Source: DUOD01 sp050945235 (lineage in GTDB: Bacteria; Bacillota; Clostridia; DUOD01). Taken from it: 13,587 nt of DNA. A program made the position numbers and the translations under genes. Positions 1-6,977 of the stretch are shown piece after piece. Below the pieces are notes generated by a model. The model had not been told where the DNA came from. It did not search any database and saw only the letters and a program-made list of their open reading frames with translations. How positions within the stretch are numbered: the first letter of the stretch is position 1; the number at the start of each line of letters is the position of its first letter. The stretch lies in NCBI GenBank assembly GCA_050945235.1, contig JBMNSO010000041.1, forward strand, positions 1 through 13,587, written 5' to 3'.

Positions 1-91
1 CCTTACCGACTACACTGGAGCTTAATGATGCACTGCTGCGGATGTTGGCCACTGTCTTTACGTCTATCGTCACCTTCCCGATTACCGTCTC
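1..91 (-). repeat. 91-bp direct repeat, copy A (inside the SH3b gene)
   Basis: Identical base for base to 244-334, offset 243 bp, which is exactly 81 codons. It encodes the start of the fourth SH3b repeat (TVIGKVTIDVKTVANIRSSA and following residues). The copy touches the window edge, so the identity may continue further left. Confidence 0.95.
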
Positions 92-883
92 TTCCTTCGG
101 CGGGTTGCTCGGTGGTGGTGTGCTACTATTGCTGCTGTATTTTACCACAGTCTTATGGACATAGGCCGTCTTGCTGCGGCTTAGCTTTATCTTGTAAAAA
201 TCACCGCTCTTGGCTATTACGTCGTATACCTGCCCGGGATAACCCTTACCGACTACACTGGAGCTTAATGATGCACTGCTGCGGATGTTGGCCACTGTCT
301 TTACGTCTATCGTCACCTTCCCGATTACCGTCTCATTTCCCCTACTGGTATTACCGGAGCCACTTCCACCGGAACCGGCAGCAGTATATTTTACTATTGA
401 ATTATGCACATAAGCGGTTGTCTTTCCAAAATTTATCTTATAAAAACTACCGCTCGTGCCAACTACATCAAAGGATTGGTTCTTATAGCCGCTGCCGATT
501 ACCTTGCTGTTGGTCAAGGAAGCAGCATTTCTTATATTTCCTACAGAAACGGTAATAGTAACTCTGCCAATCACCTTTCCCGAAGAACTCGACTGGGTAT
601 ATCTTTCGGAAACAGAATTGTGAACATAGGCATTGCGTCCATTAAAGTCTATTTTGTAGAAGCTCCCTGACTGGCCCTTATAAGTATATGTACTATTCAT
701 AGGTACTACCTTAATTACACTACTATTTAAAGAAGCAGAACTTCTTATATTGACCCAGGACTTTGTAATCCTGACTAAATCTTGGGCAGCTCGGGCCTGG
801 TCCTGCAAGCTAAACTGCACACCTGCAAGGATTACCATGGCTACTAATAGGACGGTCAATATCTTTGTTCCTTTGCTCTTCAA
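1..883 (-). CDS. Secreted SH3b-repeat protein, 3' end outside the window
   Basis: Seen: an open frame of 294 codons read leftwards from a TTG at 883-881 and still open at the window edge. The TTG follows a GGGGGTG ribosome binding site with about 5 nt spacing. Residues 1-33 form a signal peptide: basic start (KSKGTK), hydrophobic core (ILTVLLVAMVILAGV) and a likely cut after ARA. Then come bacterial SH3 (SH3b) repeats at about 36-95, 103-167, 184-249 and from 266 to the edge, each with a NIRS/NIRN-A-S-L motif and a later FYKI..AYVH motif. Linkers are rich in Ser/Gly/Thr or Pro. Family knowledge: SH3b domains bind cell-wall peptides and often target a wall hydrolase or amidase domain. Inference: an exported wall-binding protein whose catalytic domain, if any, lies beyond the edge. 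The third and fourth repeats are almost identical at the DNA level, which suggests recent duplication. No start-to-stop frame exists here, so automatic callers could miss it. Confidence 0.88.
   Translation of the reverse strand, partial: MKSKGTKILTVLLVAMVILAGVQFSLQDQARAAQDLVRITKSWVNIRSSASLNSSVIKVVPMNSTYTYKGQSGSFYKIDFNGRNAYVHNSVSERYTQSSSSGKVIGRVTITVSVGNIRNAASLTNSKVIGSGYKNQSFDVVGTSGSFYKINFGKTTAYVHNSIVKYTAAGSGGSGSGNTSRGNETVIGKVTIDVKTVANIRSSASLSSSVVGKGYPGQVYDVIAKSGDFYKIKLSRSKTAYVHKTVVKYSSNSSTPPPSNPPKEETVIGKVTIDVKTVANIRSSASLSSSVVGK
244..334 (-). repeat. 91-bp direct repeat, copy B (inside the SH3b gene)
   Basis: Second copy of the repeat at 1-91, encoding the same part of the third SH3b repeat. 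The two earlier SH3b repeats are clearly diverged from it, so this is a recent in-frame duplication or gene conversion inside one gene, not a general property of the domain. Confidence 0.95.
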
Positions 884-917
884 CTTTTCACCCCCTTTCA
901 CAAAGATATATATCCAA

Positions 918-942
918 TTTTGCCCATATTTTTTGGGCAAAA
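918..942 (-). promoter_or_regulatory. 9-bp hairpin in the SH3b gene leader
   Basis: Perfect inverted repeat TTTTGCCCA / TGGGCAAAA with a 7-nt loop, ending about 34 nt before the TTG start. It could be an mRNA leader hairpin or an operator. The site lacks the GC strength and U-run order of a normal terminator, although A/T runs flank it. Confidence 0.4.
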
Positions 943-1073
943 ATGAAATAGCTGATTAAAGAGATAATAAGCTTTTAGTGACTAATAAGCATAACTTTGC
1001 TTTGTATGCTGTTGATGCTTATGTCGATTAGATAGGAATATATGTTTGTGTAAATATTACCAAAATATTTCGT

Positions 1074-1132
1074 TTGTAATATATTTGTAATATTTCTATA
1101 TTAATATAACCATATATTACAATGGATTACAA
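1074..1132. promoter_or_regulatory. Cluster of four TTGTAAT boxes in two inverted pairs
   Basis: TTGTAAT occurs at 1074-1080 and 1085-1091, and its reverse complement ATTACAA at 1116-1122 and 1126-1132. The boxes in each pair are 10-11 bp apart, about one helical turn, and the two pairs face each other across 24 bp. The arrangement resembles a binding site for a dimeric regulator. The AT-rich background makes chance a real alternative. Confidence 0.35.
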
Positions 1133-1169
1133 ATAGGAAATAATGCCTATATTAAGAGATTATCGCCAT

Positions 1170-1217
1170 TCTTCGTAAATATCGAAGATAGATTATGTAT
1201 ATCTATGATTTACATAA
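1170..1217. repeat. Overlapping small inverted repeats
   Basis: TCTTCG (1170-1175) pairs with CGAAGA (1183-1188). ATAGAT (1188-1193) pairs with ATCTAT (1201-1206). TTATGTA (1193-1199) pairs with TACATAA (1211-1217). Together they could fold as alternative hairpins or form a protein site upstream of the SH3b gene. The function is unknown. Confidence 0.3.
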
Positions 1218-1260
1218 CACAATATAATAAGAATCTACCATTTTTATAGTCGACATATAT

Positions 1261-1280
1261 ATTGGGCTATACAGCCCAAT
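1261..1280 (-). terminator. Hairpin after ligA, weak terminator
   Basis: Perfect 8-bp inverted repeat ATTGGGCT / AGCCCAAT around a 4-nt loop, 3 bp beyond the ligA stop. On the minus strand it is followed by an alternating AT stretch, not a run of T, so termination efficiency is doubtful. It is the only obvious hairpin downstream of the pcrA-ligA operon. Confidence 0.5.
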
Positions 1281-1283
1281 AAT

Positions 1284-3290
1284 TTATTTATCAGAAGAAG
1301 TAATCAGCTTCATAAAGCCTTCCTGATCTAGTATTGTTATTCCAAGCTGTTCAGCCTTTTTAAGCTTACTGCCTGGCTGATCACCTGCCACCACATAATC
1401 GGTATTTTTGCTGACACTCCCAGATACCCTGCCTCCCAGCTCTTCTATAAGACCTTTGGCCTCATTCCTGGTATAACCCTCTAAGGTGCCTGTCAGGACG
1501 AAGGTTTTGCCTTCCAGTATCTTTTTCACAGTTTTGTTGCCTGTATCCTGGGCTTCCAAAACTACTCCGGCCTCCTGTAATCTTTTTATGGTATCCATAT
1601 TCTGATGCTGTTTAAAAAAGGCCTGGATGCTATCGGCTATTTTATCCCCGATTTCGTCTATGGATACTATTTCTTGATAACTCCCTTGGGCCAAATCCCA
1701 TATGCTTTTAAACCTTTGGGCTAAGAGCTGGGCAGTCCTTACACCAACATATCGTATACCTAGAGCATATATGAGCTTACTCAGGGGCATGCCTTTGCTG
1801 CCCTCGATAGCAGCTAACAAATTGTCCGAGGATTTTTCCCCCATTCTCTCTAGGTTCATTAATTGATCCTTTGTAAGATAATACAAATCAGCCGGATCCT
1901 TTATAAGCCCCCTATCAATTAATTGGTTAACTACGGCGGGCCCCATACCTTCTATGTCCATTGCATCCCTTGATACAAAATGTATGATCCTGCGTTTCAA
2001 TTGTGCAGGACAGGCTATACCGGTACATCTTATCACTGCTTCACCATCCAGTCTTATACTGTCGGAGCCGCATACCGGGCACTTGTCGGGTATTTTGTAC
2101 GGCCTTTCATCGCCCTTTCTCTTATCCTTGATCACCTCCACCACTTCCGGTATTATATCTCCTGCCTTTCTTATAACCACCCTGTCTCCTATTCGTATAT
2201 CCTTCTGGTCAATATAATCCTGGTTGTGTAGGGTAGCCCTACCCACTATTGAACCGGCTATTCTAATAGGTTCCAATATCGCCGTGGGTGTAAGGGCACC
2301 GGTCCTTCCTACTTGTACTATTATATTCTTAATTACCGTAGTCTTAAGTTCGGGAGGAAACTTATATGCTAATGCCCATCTTGGACTTTTGGAGGTAGCA
2401 CTTAAAGAGTTCCTATGTTCAAAGGAATTTACCTTTAAAACCAGGCCGTCTATATCATAGGCCAATTCATGACGTTTGTCGGACCAGATATAACACTGCT
2501 CTATTGCCTCTTCTATGGATTTACACAATCTTCTATAGGGGCTTATCTTAAAACCTATCCCTTGTAAGAACTCCAGGCTTTCAAGATGGGTGTCAAAGGT
2601 AATGCCTTCAATACTCTGAAGATTAAATAAAAATATATCCAGAGGTCTTTTGGCGGTCACCCTAGGGTCTAGCTGTCTTAAAGACCCGGCGGCAGCATTT
2701 CTGGCATTGGCAAACAAGGGCAGGTCATTATCCCTCCTGTCTTCGTTTAGTTTATCGAAGGCTGCCTTGGGAATAAACACCTCACCCCTCACCTCTAAAC
2801 TGTATGGATGCTGCAGCTTTAAAGGTACACTTTTAATTGTCCTTATATTACTGGTTATATCCTCTCCAACATATCCGTCACCCCTGGTAGCACCCCTTAC
2901 CAATACCCCATCCTTATAAATAAGGGATACCGACAGACCGTCTATTTTGTATTCCAGTATGTACTCCACCGGCCCGTCAACAGCAGACCTGACCCTCCGA
3001 TCAAAGTCCCTAAGATCCCCTTCGTCAAAAGCATTATTAAGACTTAACATAGGTGCCGTATGGGTAACCGCCTTGAATTCCTTTAAGGGTTGACCCCCCA
3101 CCCTTTGGGATGGTGAATCTGGGGTTACCAGTTCTGGGAACCTGCCTTCGATATCCAAAAGCTCCTTCATGAGTTGGTCATATTCATAATCCTCTATCTC
3201 GGGATCATCCAATACATAGTACCGGTAATTATGGTATCTTATCCTGTCCTTTAGCTCCTTTAACCTCTTTTCCACATGACTATCCTTCAT
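1284..3290 (-). CDS. ligA: NAD-dependent DNA ligase LigA
   Basis: Seals nicks in DNA during replication and repair, using NAD+ to adenylate an active-site lysine. Seen (668 aa, numbered from the ATG): N-terminal Ia region with YHNYRYYVLDDPEI; nucleotidyl-transferase motif YKIDG with Lys115; motif TRGDGYVGEDIT; OB-fold region around 315-400; a four-cysteine zinc site at Cys404, 407, 422 and 427; helix-hairpin-helix repeats at about 440-570; and a C-terminal BRCT domain from about 588 (KTFVLTGTLEGYTR). The length is usual for bacterial LigA. Start choice: the frame stays open to a TTG at 3299, but that TTG abuts the GGGGAGG ribosome binding site with no spacing, whereas the ATG at 3290 sits 9 nt after it. 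It follows pcrA by 22 nt, so the two are surely one operon. All core motifs look intact. Confidence 0.98.
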   Translation of the reverse strand: MKDSHVEKRLKELKDRIRYHNYRYYVLDDPEIEDYEYDQLMKELLDIEGRFPELVTPDSPSQRVGGQPLKEFKAVTHTAPMLSLNNAFDEGDLRDFDRRVRSAVDGPVEYILEYKIDGLSVSLIYKDGVLVRGATRGDGYVGEDITSNIRTIKSVPLKLQHPYSLEVRGEVFIPKAAFDKLNEDRRDNDLPLFANARNAAAGSLRQLDPRVTAKRPLDIFLFNLQSIEGITFDTHLESLEFLQGIGFKISPYRRLCKSIEEAIEQCYIWSDKRHELAYDIDGLVLKVNSFEHRNSLSATSKSPRWALAYKFPPELKTTVIKNIIVQVGRTGALTPTAILEPIRIAGSIVGRATLHNQDYIDQKDIRIGDRVVIRKAGDIIPEVVEVIKDKRKGDERPYKIPDKCPVCGSDSIRLDGEAVIRCTGIACPAQLKRRIIHFVSRDAMDIEGMGPAVVNQLIDRGLIKDPADLYYLTKDQLMNLERMGEKSSDNLLAAIEGSKGMPLSKLIYALGIRYVGVRTAQLLAQRFKSIWDLAQGSYQEIVSIDEIGDKIADSIQAFFKQHQNMDTIKRLQEAGVVLEAQDTGNKTVKKILEGKTFVLTGTLEGYTRNEAKGLIEELGGRVSGSVSKNTDYVVAGDQPGSKLKKAEQLGITILDQEGFMKLITSSDK

Positions 3291-3312
3291 TTTGTTCAAC
3301 CTCCCCTTACCA

Positions 3313-5478
3313 TTAGTCCATTACCTTTATCGGGGCATATTTGGCGATAAACTGTTTTATACCTAGATCGGGAAAGGCTATTTTTAATTCCACATCTTCC
3401 CCGGATCCTTTAACACTGACAATGGTGCCTACCCCAAACCGGGTATGTTTTACTTTGCTGCCCGGATTGAATTCTGCCTTACCCCTGGGGATATCTTTTT
3501 GTGCCACCTTTCCCAGTGTTATTGTATTATTCCTCTTCTTAACCGTATCCCCAACCTCCTCCACCAGGTTATGGGGTATTTCATCCACAAACCGTGATGG
3601 AGTAGTATATATAGTATTGCCATACACCATCCTTTTCCGTGCACTGGTTATATATAGCTGCTGCTGGGCCCGAGTAAAGGCCACGTAACACAGCCTTCTT
3701 TCTTCCTCAAGTCTACCTGAATCCTCAGAGGATCTAAGATGGGGAAAAAGTCCTTCCTCCATACCGCTTACGAATACCACAGGAAACTCCAGTCCTTTGG
3801 CGCTGTGGGCCGTCATAAGTACTACGCTACCGCAGTCCTCCTCCAATGTGTCTATGTCGGAAACCAATGACACGTTCTCCAAAAAACCTTCCATGGTAGG
3901 GCTTTCGCCTTCGTTCATCTCTTCGTATCCTTTGACGGCAGAGATAAGTTCCTCAACATTGGCCATACGATCCAGGCCTTCCTTATCCTTTTCAGCCTCT
4001 AGCATTTGTATATACCCGGTTTTGTCCAGTACCTCCTCTACCAGTTCCACCAAACCGGCTGAAACCTTATAGTCCATAAGATTTAACATTACCTGAGTAA
4101 ACTCCCTGACTTTGGCTGCGGCCCTTGCACCCAAGACATCCTGGCACTCTTCCTTAAGCAGAACGTTTAACATGCTGGTGGACATATCCCTGGCCGCCCC
4201 TTCCAATACTTCTACCGTTGCCTTTCCAATTCCCCTCTTGGGTACGTTTATTATTCTTTTTAGGCTTACATCATCCTGGGGATTGACCAATAGACGTAGA
4301 TAGGCAATTATATCCTTGATCTCTTTTCTGTCGTAAAACTTTAAGCCTCCTACTATCCTATAGGGGACGCCCATTTCAACCAAGGCATCCTCTATGACTC
4401 TGGATTGGGCATTCGTTCTATACAATATAGCAAAATCCCCATACTTTTTACCTTCCTGTACCAATTCTTTAATCCTAGACACTATAAATCGTGCCTCATC
4501 CCAGTCGCTATCAGCGCCATAGTATTTTAATTTGCTACCACTAGCCTGCTGTGTCCATAACTTCTTTTCAGATCTATCGGCAATATGCCTTATAATACTA
4601 TTGGCACAATCTAAAATGTTGCCAGTGGACCTATAATTCTGCTCAAGTTTTATAACCGTCGCATCTTTAAAATCCTTTTGGAAGTCTTTTATATTACGGA
4701 TATCGGCGCCCCTCCACTGATATATACACTGGTCATCGTCACCAACCACGCATAGATTTCTATGGCTTTCAGACAGCATTTTCACCACTAAATACTGTGC
4801 TTTGTTTGTATCCTGATACTCGTCCACCAGTAAATATCTAAACTTGTCCTGGTAATGCTTTAATATATGAGGATTCAGGGTGAATAATTCTATGGTTTTA
4901 TTGATTATATCATCAAAATCCAGTGCATTGTTCCGCTGCAGCCGCCTTTGGTACAACGTATAAACCTCGGCTATCTTGGATTTATAAAAATCTTCTCCAT
5001 ACATCTTCGCATATTCCGAAGGAGTTATAATATCATCCTTGGCATGCCCTATCTCGGCCTTTACTGATTTGGGGGGATAGTACTTGTCACTGATATTCAA
5101 TTCCTTGATAATATCCTTTATTATCGATAATTGATCGTTTTCATCGTATATGACAAAACTATTGTTATAACCTATTTTATCTATATGCCTTCGAAGAATC
5201 CTGACACAGGCCGAATGGAAGGTGCAAATCCACATACCCTTTACGCAGCCGCCCAGCATCTGCTCCACCCTTTCCTTCATTTCCCTAGCAGCTTTATTGG
5301 TAAAGGTTATGGCCAGTATATCATCCGGGTTTACGCCTTTATTCTCCACAAGATAAGCTATCCTGCAGGTGAGCACCCTGGTCTTTCCCGAACCGGCACC
5401 CGCCAATATCAATAGCGGCCCGTCACCATGGGTAACCGCCTTGTACTGCTCGTCATTTAAATCTTGATATAACTTCAT
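3313..5478 (-). CDS. pcrA: ATP-dependent 3'-5' DNA helicase PcrA (UvrD/Rep family)
   Basis: SF1A helicase that unwinds DNA in nucleotide excision repair, rolling-circle replication and clearance of RecA or RNA polymerase from DNA. Seen (721 aa): Walker A AGAGSGKT at 26-33; motif Ia TFTNKAAREM near 58-67; motif II LLVDEYQDTN at about 216-225; motif III VVGDDDQCIYQWRGAD at about 244-259; motif IV EQNYRS near 279-284; motif V with MTAHSAKGLEFPVVF; and motif VI with EEERRLCYVAFTRAQ. A C-terminal Tudor-like module follows (GSKVKHTRFGVGTIVSVKG), the segment that contacts RNA polymerase in PcrA. The length matches the family. The ATG follows AGGAGG with 6 nt spacing. It is separated from the upstream yerC-like gene by a strong terminator, so it probably has its own promoter in the 50 bp between. 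ligA follows in the same operon. Confidence 0.98.
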   Translation of the reverse strand: MKLYQDLNDEQYKAVTHGDGPLLILAGAGSGKTRVLTCRIAYLVENKGVNPDDILAITFTNKAAREMKERVEQMLGGCVKGMWICTFHSACVRILRRHIDKIGYNNSFVIYDENDQLSIIKDIIKELNISDKYYPPKSVKAEIGHAKDDIITPSEYAKMYGEDFYKSKIAEVYTLYQRRLQRNNALDFDDIINKTIELFTLNPHILKHYQDKFRYLLVDEYQDTNKAQYLVVKMLSESHRNLCVVGDDDQCIYQWRGADIRNIKDFQKDFKDATVIKLEQNYRSTGNILDCANSIIRHIADRSEKKLWTQQASGSKLKYYGADSDWDEARFIVSRIKELVQEGKKYGDFAILYRTNAQSRVIEDALVEMGVPYRIVGGLKFYDRKEIKDIIAYLRLLVNPQDDVSLKRIINVPKRGIGKATVEVLEGAARDMSTSMLNVLLKEECQDVLGARAAAKVREFTQVMLNLMDYKVSAGLVELVEEVLDKTGYIQMLEAEKDKEGLDRMANVEELISAVKGYEEMNEGESPTMEGFLENVSLVSDIDTLEEDCGSVVLMTAHSAKGLEFPVVFVSGMEEGLFPHLRSSEDSGRLEEERRLCYVAFTRAQQQLYITSARKRMVYGNTIYTTPSRFVDEIPHNLVEEVGDTVKKRNNTITLGKVAQKDIPRGKAEFNPGSKVKHTRFGVGTIVSVKGSGEDVELKIAFPDLGIKQFIAKYAPIKVMD

Positions 5479-5507
5479 TACTAACCTCCTAATGCCCTAT
5501 AACCACT

Positions 5508-5513
5508 ATTATA
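5508..5513 (-). promoter_or_regulatory. Candidate -10 box for pcrA-ligA
   Basis: A perfect TATAAT on the minus strand, 29 nt before the pcrA ATG and just past the upstream terminator. The -35 position falls in the terminator T-run and has no good TTGACA match, so the promoter may be weak or activator-dependent. Confidence 0.45.
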
Positions 5514-5527
5514 TATTGATAGTTAAC

Positions 5528-5557
5528 AAAAAAATACCCTGAAGGCCTTCAGGATAT
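5528..5557 (-). terminator. Intrinsic terminator of the yerC-like gene
   Basis: On the minus strand a 10-bp stem (ATATCCTGAA / TTCAGGGTAT, one U-G pair, GGCC loop) starts directly after the TAG stop and is followed by seven T. Its core, CCTGAAGGCCTTCAGG, is a perfect palindrome. This is the clearest rho-independent terminator in the window. Confidence 0.92.
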
Positions 5558-5869
5558 CTACTTTTTTTCAATATCGGATTCGCCATCCAACCGCTGCAGA
5601 ACCAAATTATACCCATCAGCCCCATAGGTAAGGCATCTGTTAACCCTACTTATGGTAGCCGTACTGGCCCCGGTCTGCTGGGCAATTTCATTATATGTCT
5701 TTTTGTTTTTGAGCATCCTTGCCACCTCCAGGCGCTGTGCCAATGATTTCAGTTCATTGACGGTGCAGATATCCTCAAAGAACCTATAGCACTCTTCCTG
5801 GCTTTTGAGCATCAATATCCCGGAAAACAACCTGTCGATATACTCATCCTTGAGCTTTGAATTATACAC
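5558..5869 (-). CDS. YerC/YecD family TrpR-like DNA-binding protein
   Basis: Small transcription regulator of the TrpR-like YerC/YecD family; its B. subtilis member YerC has about the same length. Seen: 103 aa from the GTG start, with YNSKLKDEYIDRLFSGILMLKS, then EECYRFFEDICTVNELKSLAQRLEVARML, then a helix-turn-helix (KTYNEIAQQTGASTATISRV) and the family tail NRCLTYGADGYNLVLQRL. Start choice: the frame is open for 42 more codons upstream (to 5995), but that stretch has an unusual aromatic-rich composition, overlaps the divergent promoter region and is not part of the family. The GTG at 5869 is preceded by GGGGTG with about 6 nt spacing. In related Firmicutes it lies near pcrA. Here it precedes pcrA but is cut off from it by a terminator. 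The regulated genes are unknown. Confidence 0.93.
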   Translation of the reverse strand: MYNSKLKDEYIDRLFSGILMLKSQEECYRFFEDICTVNELKSLAQRLEVARMLKNKKTYNEIAQQTGASTATISRVNRCLTYGADGYNLVLQRLDGESDIEKK

Positions 5870-5894
5870 TACTCTCACCCCAAAACATAGTATT

Positions 5895-5923
5895 TTTATA
5901 TATAGGCCATATATCCATTGTAA
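5895..5923 (-). promoter_or_regulatory. Candidate promoter of the yerC-like gene
   Basis: TTACAA, a 17-bp spacer and TATAAA on the minus strand, placing transcription start roughly 20 nt before the GTG. The -10 matches five of six bases; the -35 is weak. A second option upstream is TTGGTA-17-TATATT. The region is AT-rich, so neither is certain. Confidence 0.4.
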
Positions 5924-5949
5924 CCATAAGCCCGCCCTCTCATAATATA
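5923..5949 (+). promoter_or_regulatory. Sigma-K-like promoter upstream of the LysM gene
   Basis: AC at 5923-5924, then 16 bp, then CATAATATA at 5941-5949. This fits the late-sporulation mother-cell sigma-K consensus (AC, 16-17 bp, CATAnnnTA). Transcription would begin about 40 nt before the TTG start. The consensus is short and the site sits in AT-rich DNA, so this is a suggestion supported mainly by the gene type. Confidence 0.3.
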
Positions 5950-5998
5950 ATATAAAGAATATATCATACCAAAAGGTGTATGAAAGGAGGAACATCTA

Positions 5999-6937
5999 TT
6001 GATACCTTATATCGTCCAGCCCGGGGATACCATACCCCTAATTGCAGAATACTTTAACCTTCCTTATGATGCTATAGTTCAAGCCAATTACATAACCAAC
6101 ACCGCAGTTATTTACCCCGGACAAACCCTCATGATACCGTTGACGTCAACCAAATCCGCGAATAATCAAGATCAAAACACACAACCGGAAAACTCCCCAT
6201 CGGCCGCTCCAGCCGAAGGGGCCATCCAGCAAGGATTTATCTATATAGTACAACCAACTGAAAGCCTTTTTTCCATATCTTTGAGATTTAATGTATCAAT
6301 TGAAAGCTTGGCCAGTATAAACAATATACCTCCGCCCTACACAATATACGCCGGCCAAAGACTGATAATACCAACCACGCCCCCCCAAGCCCCTCCCGGC
6401 AGTATTGTCCATATTGTTCAGCAGGGTGAAACCATATTCCAGTTGTCCCAGAGGTATAACGTCACACAGCAGGCCATCATAAGAATCAACAGGATACTGC
6501 GCCCCGACACCATATTTCCTGGCCAAAGATTGATAATCCCTCCACCGGATACTGAGGTGCCCATGCCTGTCCTCCAAAGGACCAGTCAAGGCACCGATGT
6601 CCTATACCTTCAACAACGCCTTATAATCCTCGGCTTTGACCCGGGGCCCTTGGACGCTATATATGGTACCGACACCGAAGCAGCGGTAAACCTTTTTCAA
6701 CAATCAAGGGGTCTTGAGGTGACAGGTATTGTTAATGAACCTGTCTGGACTGAGTTATTATCACCCACCCAGCCCCCACCGGCAGGATTTGAAGAGTATA
6801 TAGTCCAGCGCGGGGATACCTTAACCAGCATAGCCCAGCAGTTCAATGTATCGGTAGAGGCCATAGTACAGTTTAACAACATAACAAACCCTGATCTGAT
6901 CTTTCCCGGTCAAAGGCTGAATATACCCATAGCATAG
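5999..6937 (+). CDS. LysM-repeat protein with an internal peptidoglycan-binding domain
   Basis: Cell-wall or spore-cortex binding protein. Seen (312 aa): four LysM domains at about 3-47, 81-125, 136-181 and 266-310, each with a YIVQ/HIVQ opening, a central GDT/GET-type turn and an YPGQ/FPGQ-L-IP end. A PG_binding_1 domain lies at about 192-254 (TDVLYLQQRLIILGFDPGPLDAIYG, FQQSRGLEVTG). Linkers are Pro- and Gln-rich. There is no signal peptide and no membrane segment: the first LysM begins at residue 3. No catalytic domain is present. Start choice: the TTG at 5999 follows AAAGGAGG with 8 nt spacing; an ATG at 5980 is in another frame that soon closes. Family knowledge: LysM proteins lacking a signal peptide are often assembled on the forespore by the mother cell (SafA, SpoVID type). 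Inference: a spore-envelope or cortex-associated protein. It is monocistronic, with its own terminator. Confidence 0.92.
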   Translation: MIPYIVQPGDTIPLIAEYFNLPYDAIVQANYITNTAVIYPGQTLMIPLTSTKSANNQDQNTQPENSPSAAPAEGAIQQGFIYIVQPTESLFSISLRFNVSIESLASINNIPPPYTIYAGQRLIIPTTPPQAPPGSIVHIVQQGETIFQLSQRYNVTQQAIIRINRILRPDTIFPGQRLIIPPPDTEVPMPVLQRTSQGTDVLYLQQRLIILGFDPGPLDAIYGTDTEAAVNLFQQSRGLEVTGIVNEPVWTELLSPTQPPPAGFEEYIVQRGDTLTSIAQQFNVSVEAIVQFNNITNPDLIFPGQRLNIPIA

Positions 6938-6943
6938 ACCGCA

Positions 6944-6968
6944 GGCCATGGTTAATCCATGGTTTTTT
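6944..6968 (+). terminator. Intrinsic terminator of the LysM gene
   Basis: Stem GGCCATGG / CCATGGTT (six Watson-Crick pairs plus two G-U) with loop TTAAT. The T-run spans 6963-6968, its first two T closing the stem. It sits 6 nt after the TAG. The opposite strand lacks a T-run, so it does not serve the converging gene equally well. Confidence 0.8.
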
Positions 6969-6977
6969 CTTGCTCCC

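Larger units (their letters stand above)
884..1283. other. 400-bp AT-rich non-coding leader between the SH3b gene and ligA
   Basis: No convincing gene on either strand. It lies upstream of the SH3b gene and downstream of ligA. It holds a hairpin next to the SH3b start (918-942), a cluster of TTGTAAT boxes (1074-1132), small inverted repeats (1170-1217) and a hairpin just after ligA (1261-1280). I could not find a confident sigma-A promoter for the SH3b gene; the best minus-strand candidates match fewer than five of six bases in both hexamers. Confidence 0.7.

Noticed and set aside
1..334. CRISPR-like repeat
   Set aside because: Only two copies of a 91-bp repeat, in frame within a coding region and spaced by coding sequence; no short palindromic repeats and no cas genes.
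1..670. Plus-strand open frames of 88-176 residues across the left end
   Set aside because: They are antisense to the SH3b repeats. The minus-strand frame has a signal peptide and clear domain repeats, so these are shadows; their apparent internal repetition just mirrors the DNA repeat.
884..1283. A riboswitch or small RNA in the leader region
   Set aside because: Only short local inverted repeats are seen, without any recognisable conserved riboswitch core, and no strong terminator in the right orientation.
3291..3299. TTG start for ligA
   Set aside because: It directly abuts the ribosome binding site. The ATG at 3290 has 9 nt spacing and puts the catalytic lysine at position 115.
5870..5995. 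A 42-codon N-terminal extension of the yerC-like frame
   Set aside because: It is rich in aromatic and hydrophobic residues, absent from the family, and covers the divergent promoter region. The GTG at 5869 has a proper ribosome binding site and gives the family length.
5980..6075. ATG start upstream of the LysM gene
   Set aside because: It is in a different frame that closes after about 26 codons; the LysM frame starts at the TTG at 5999.
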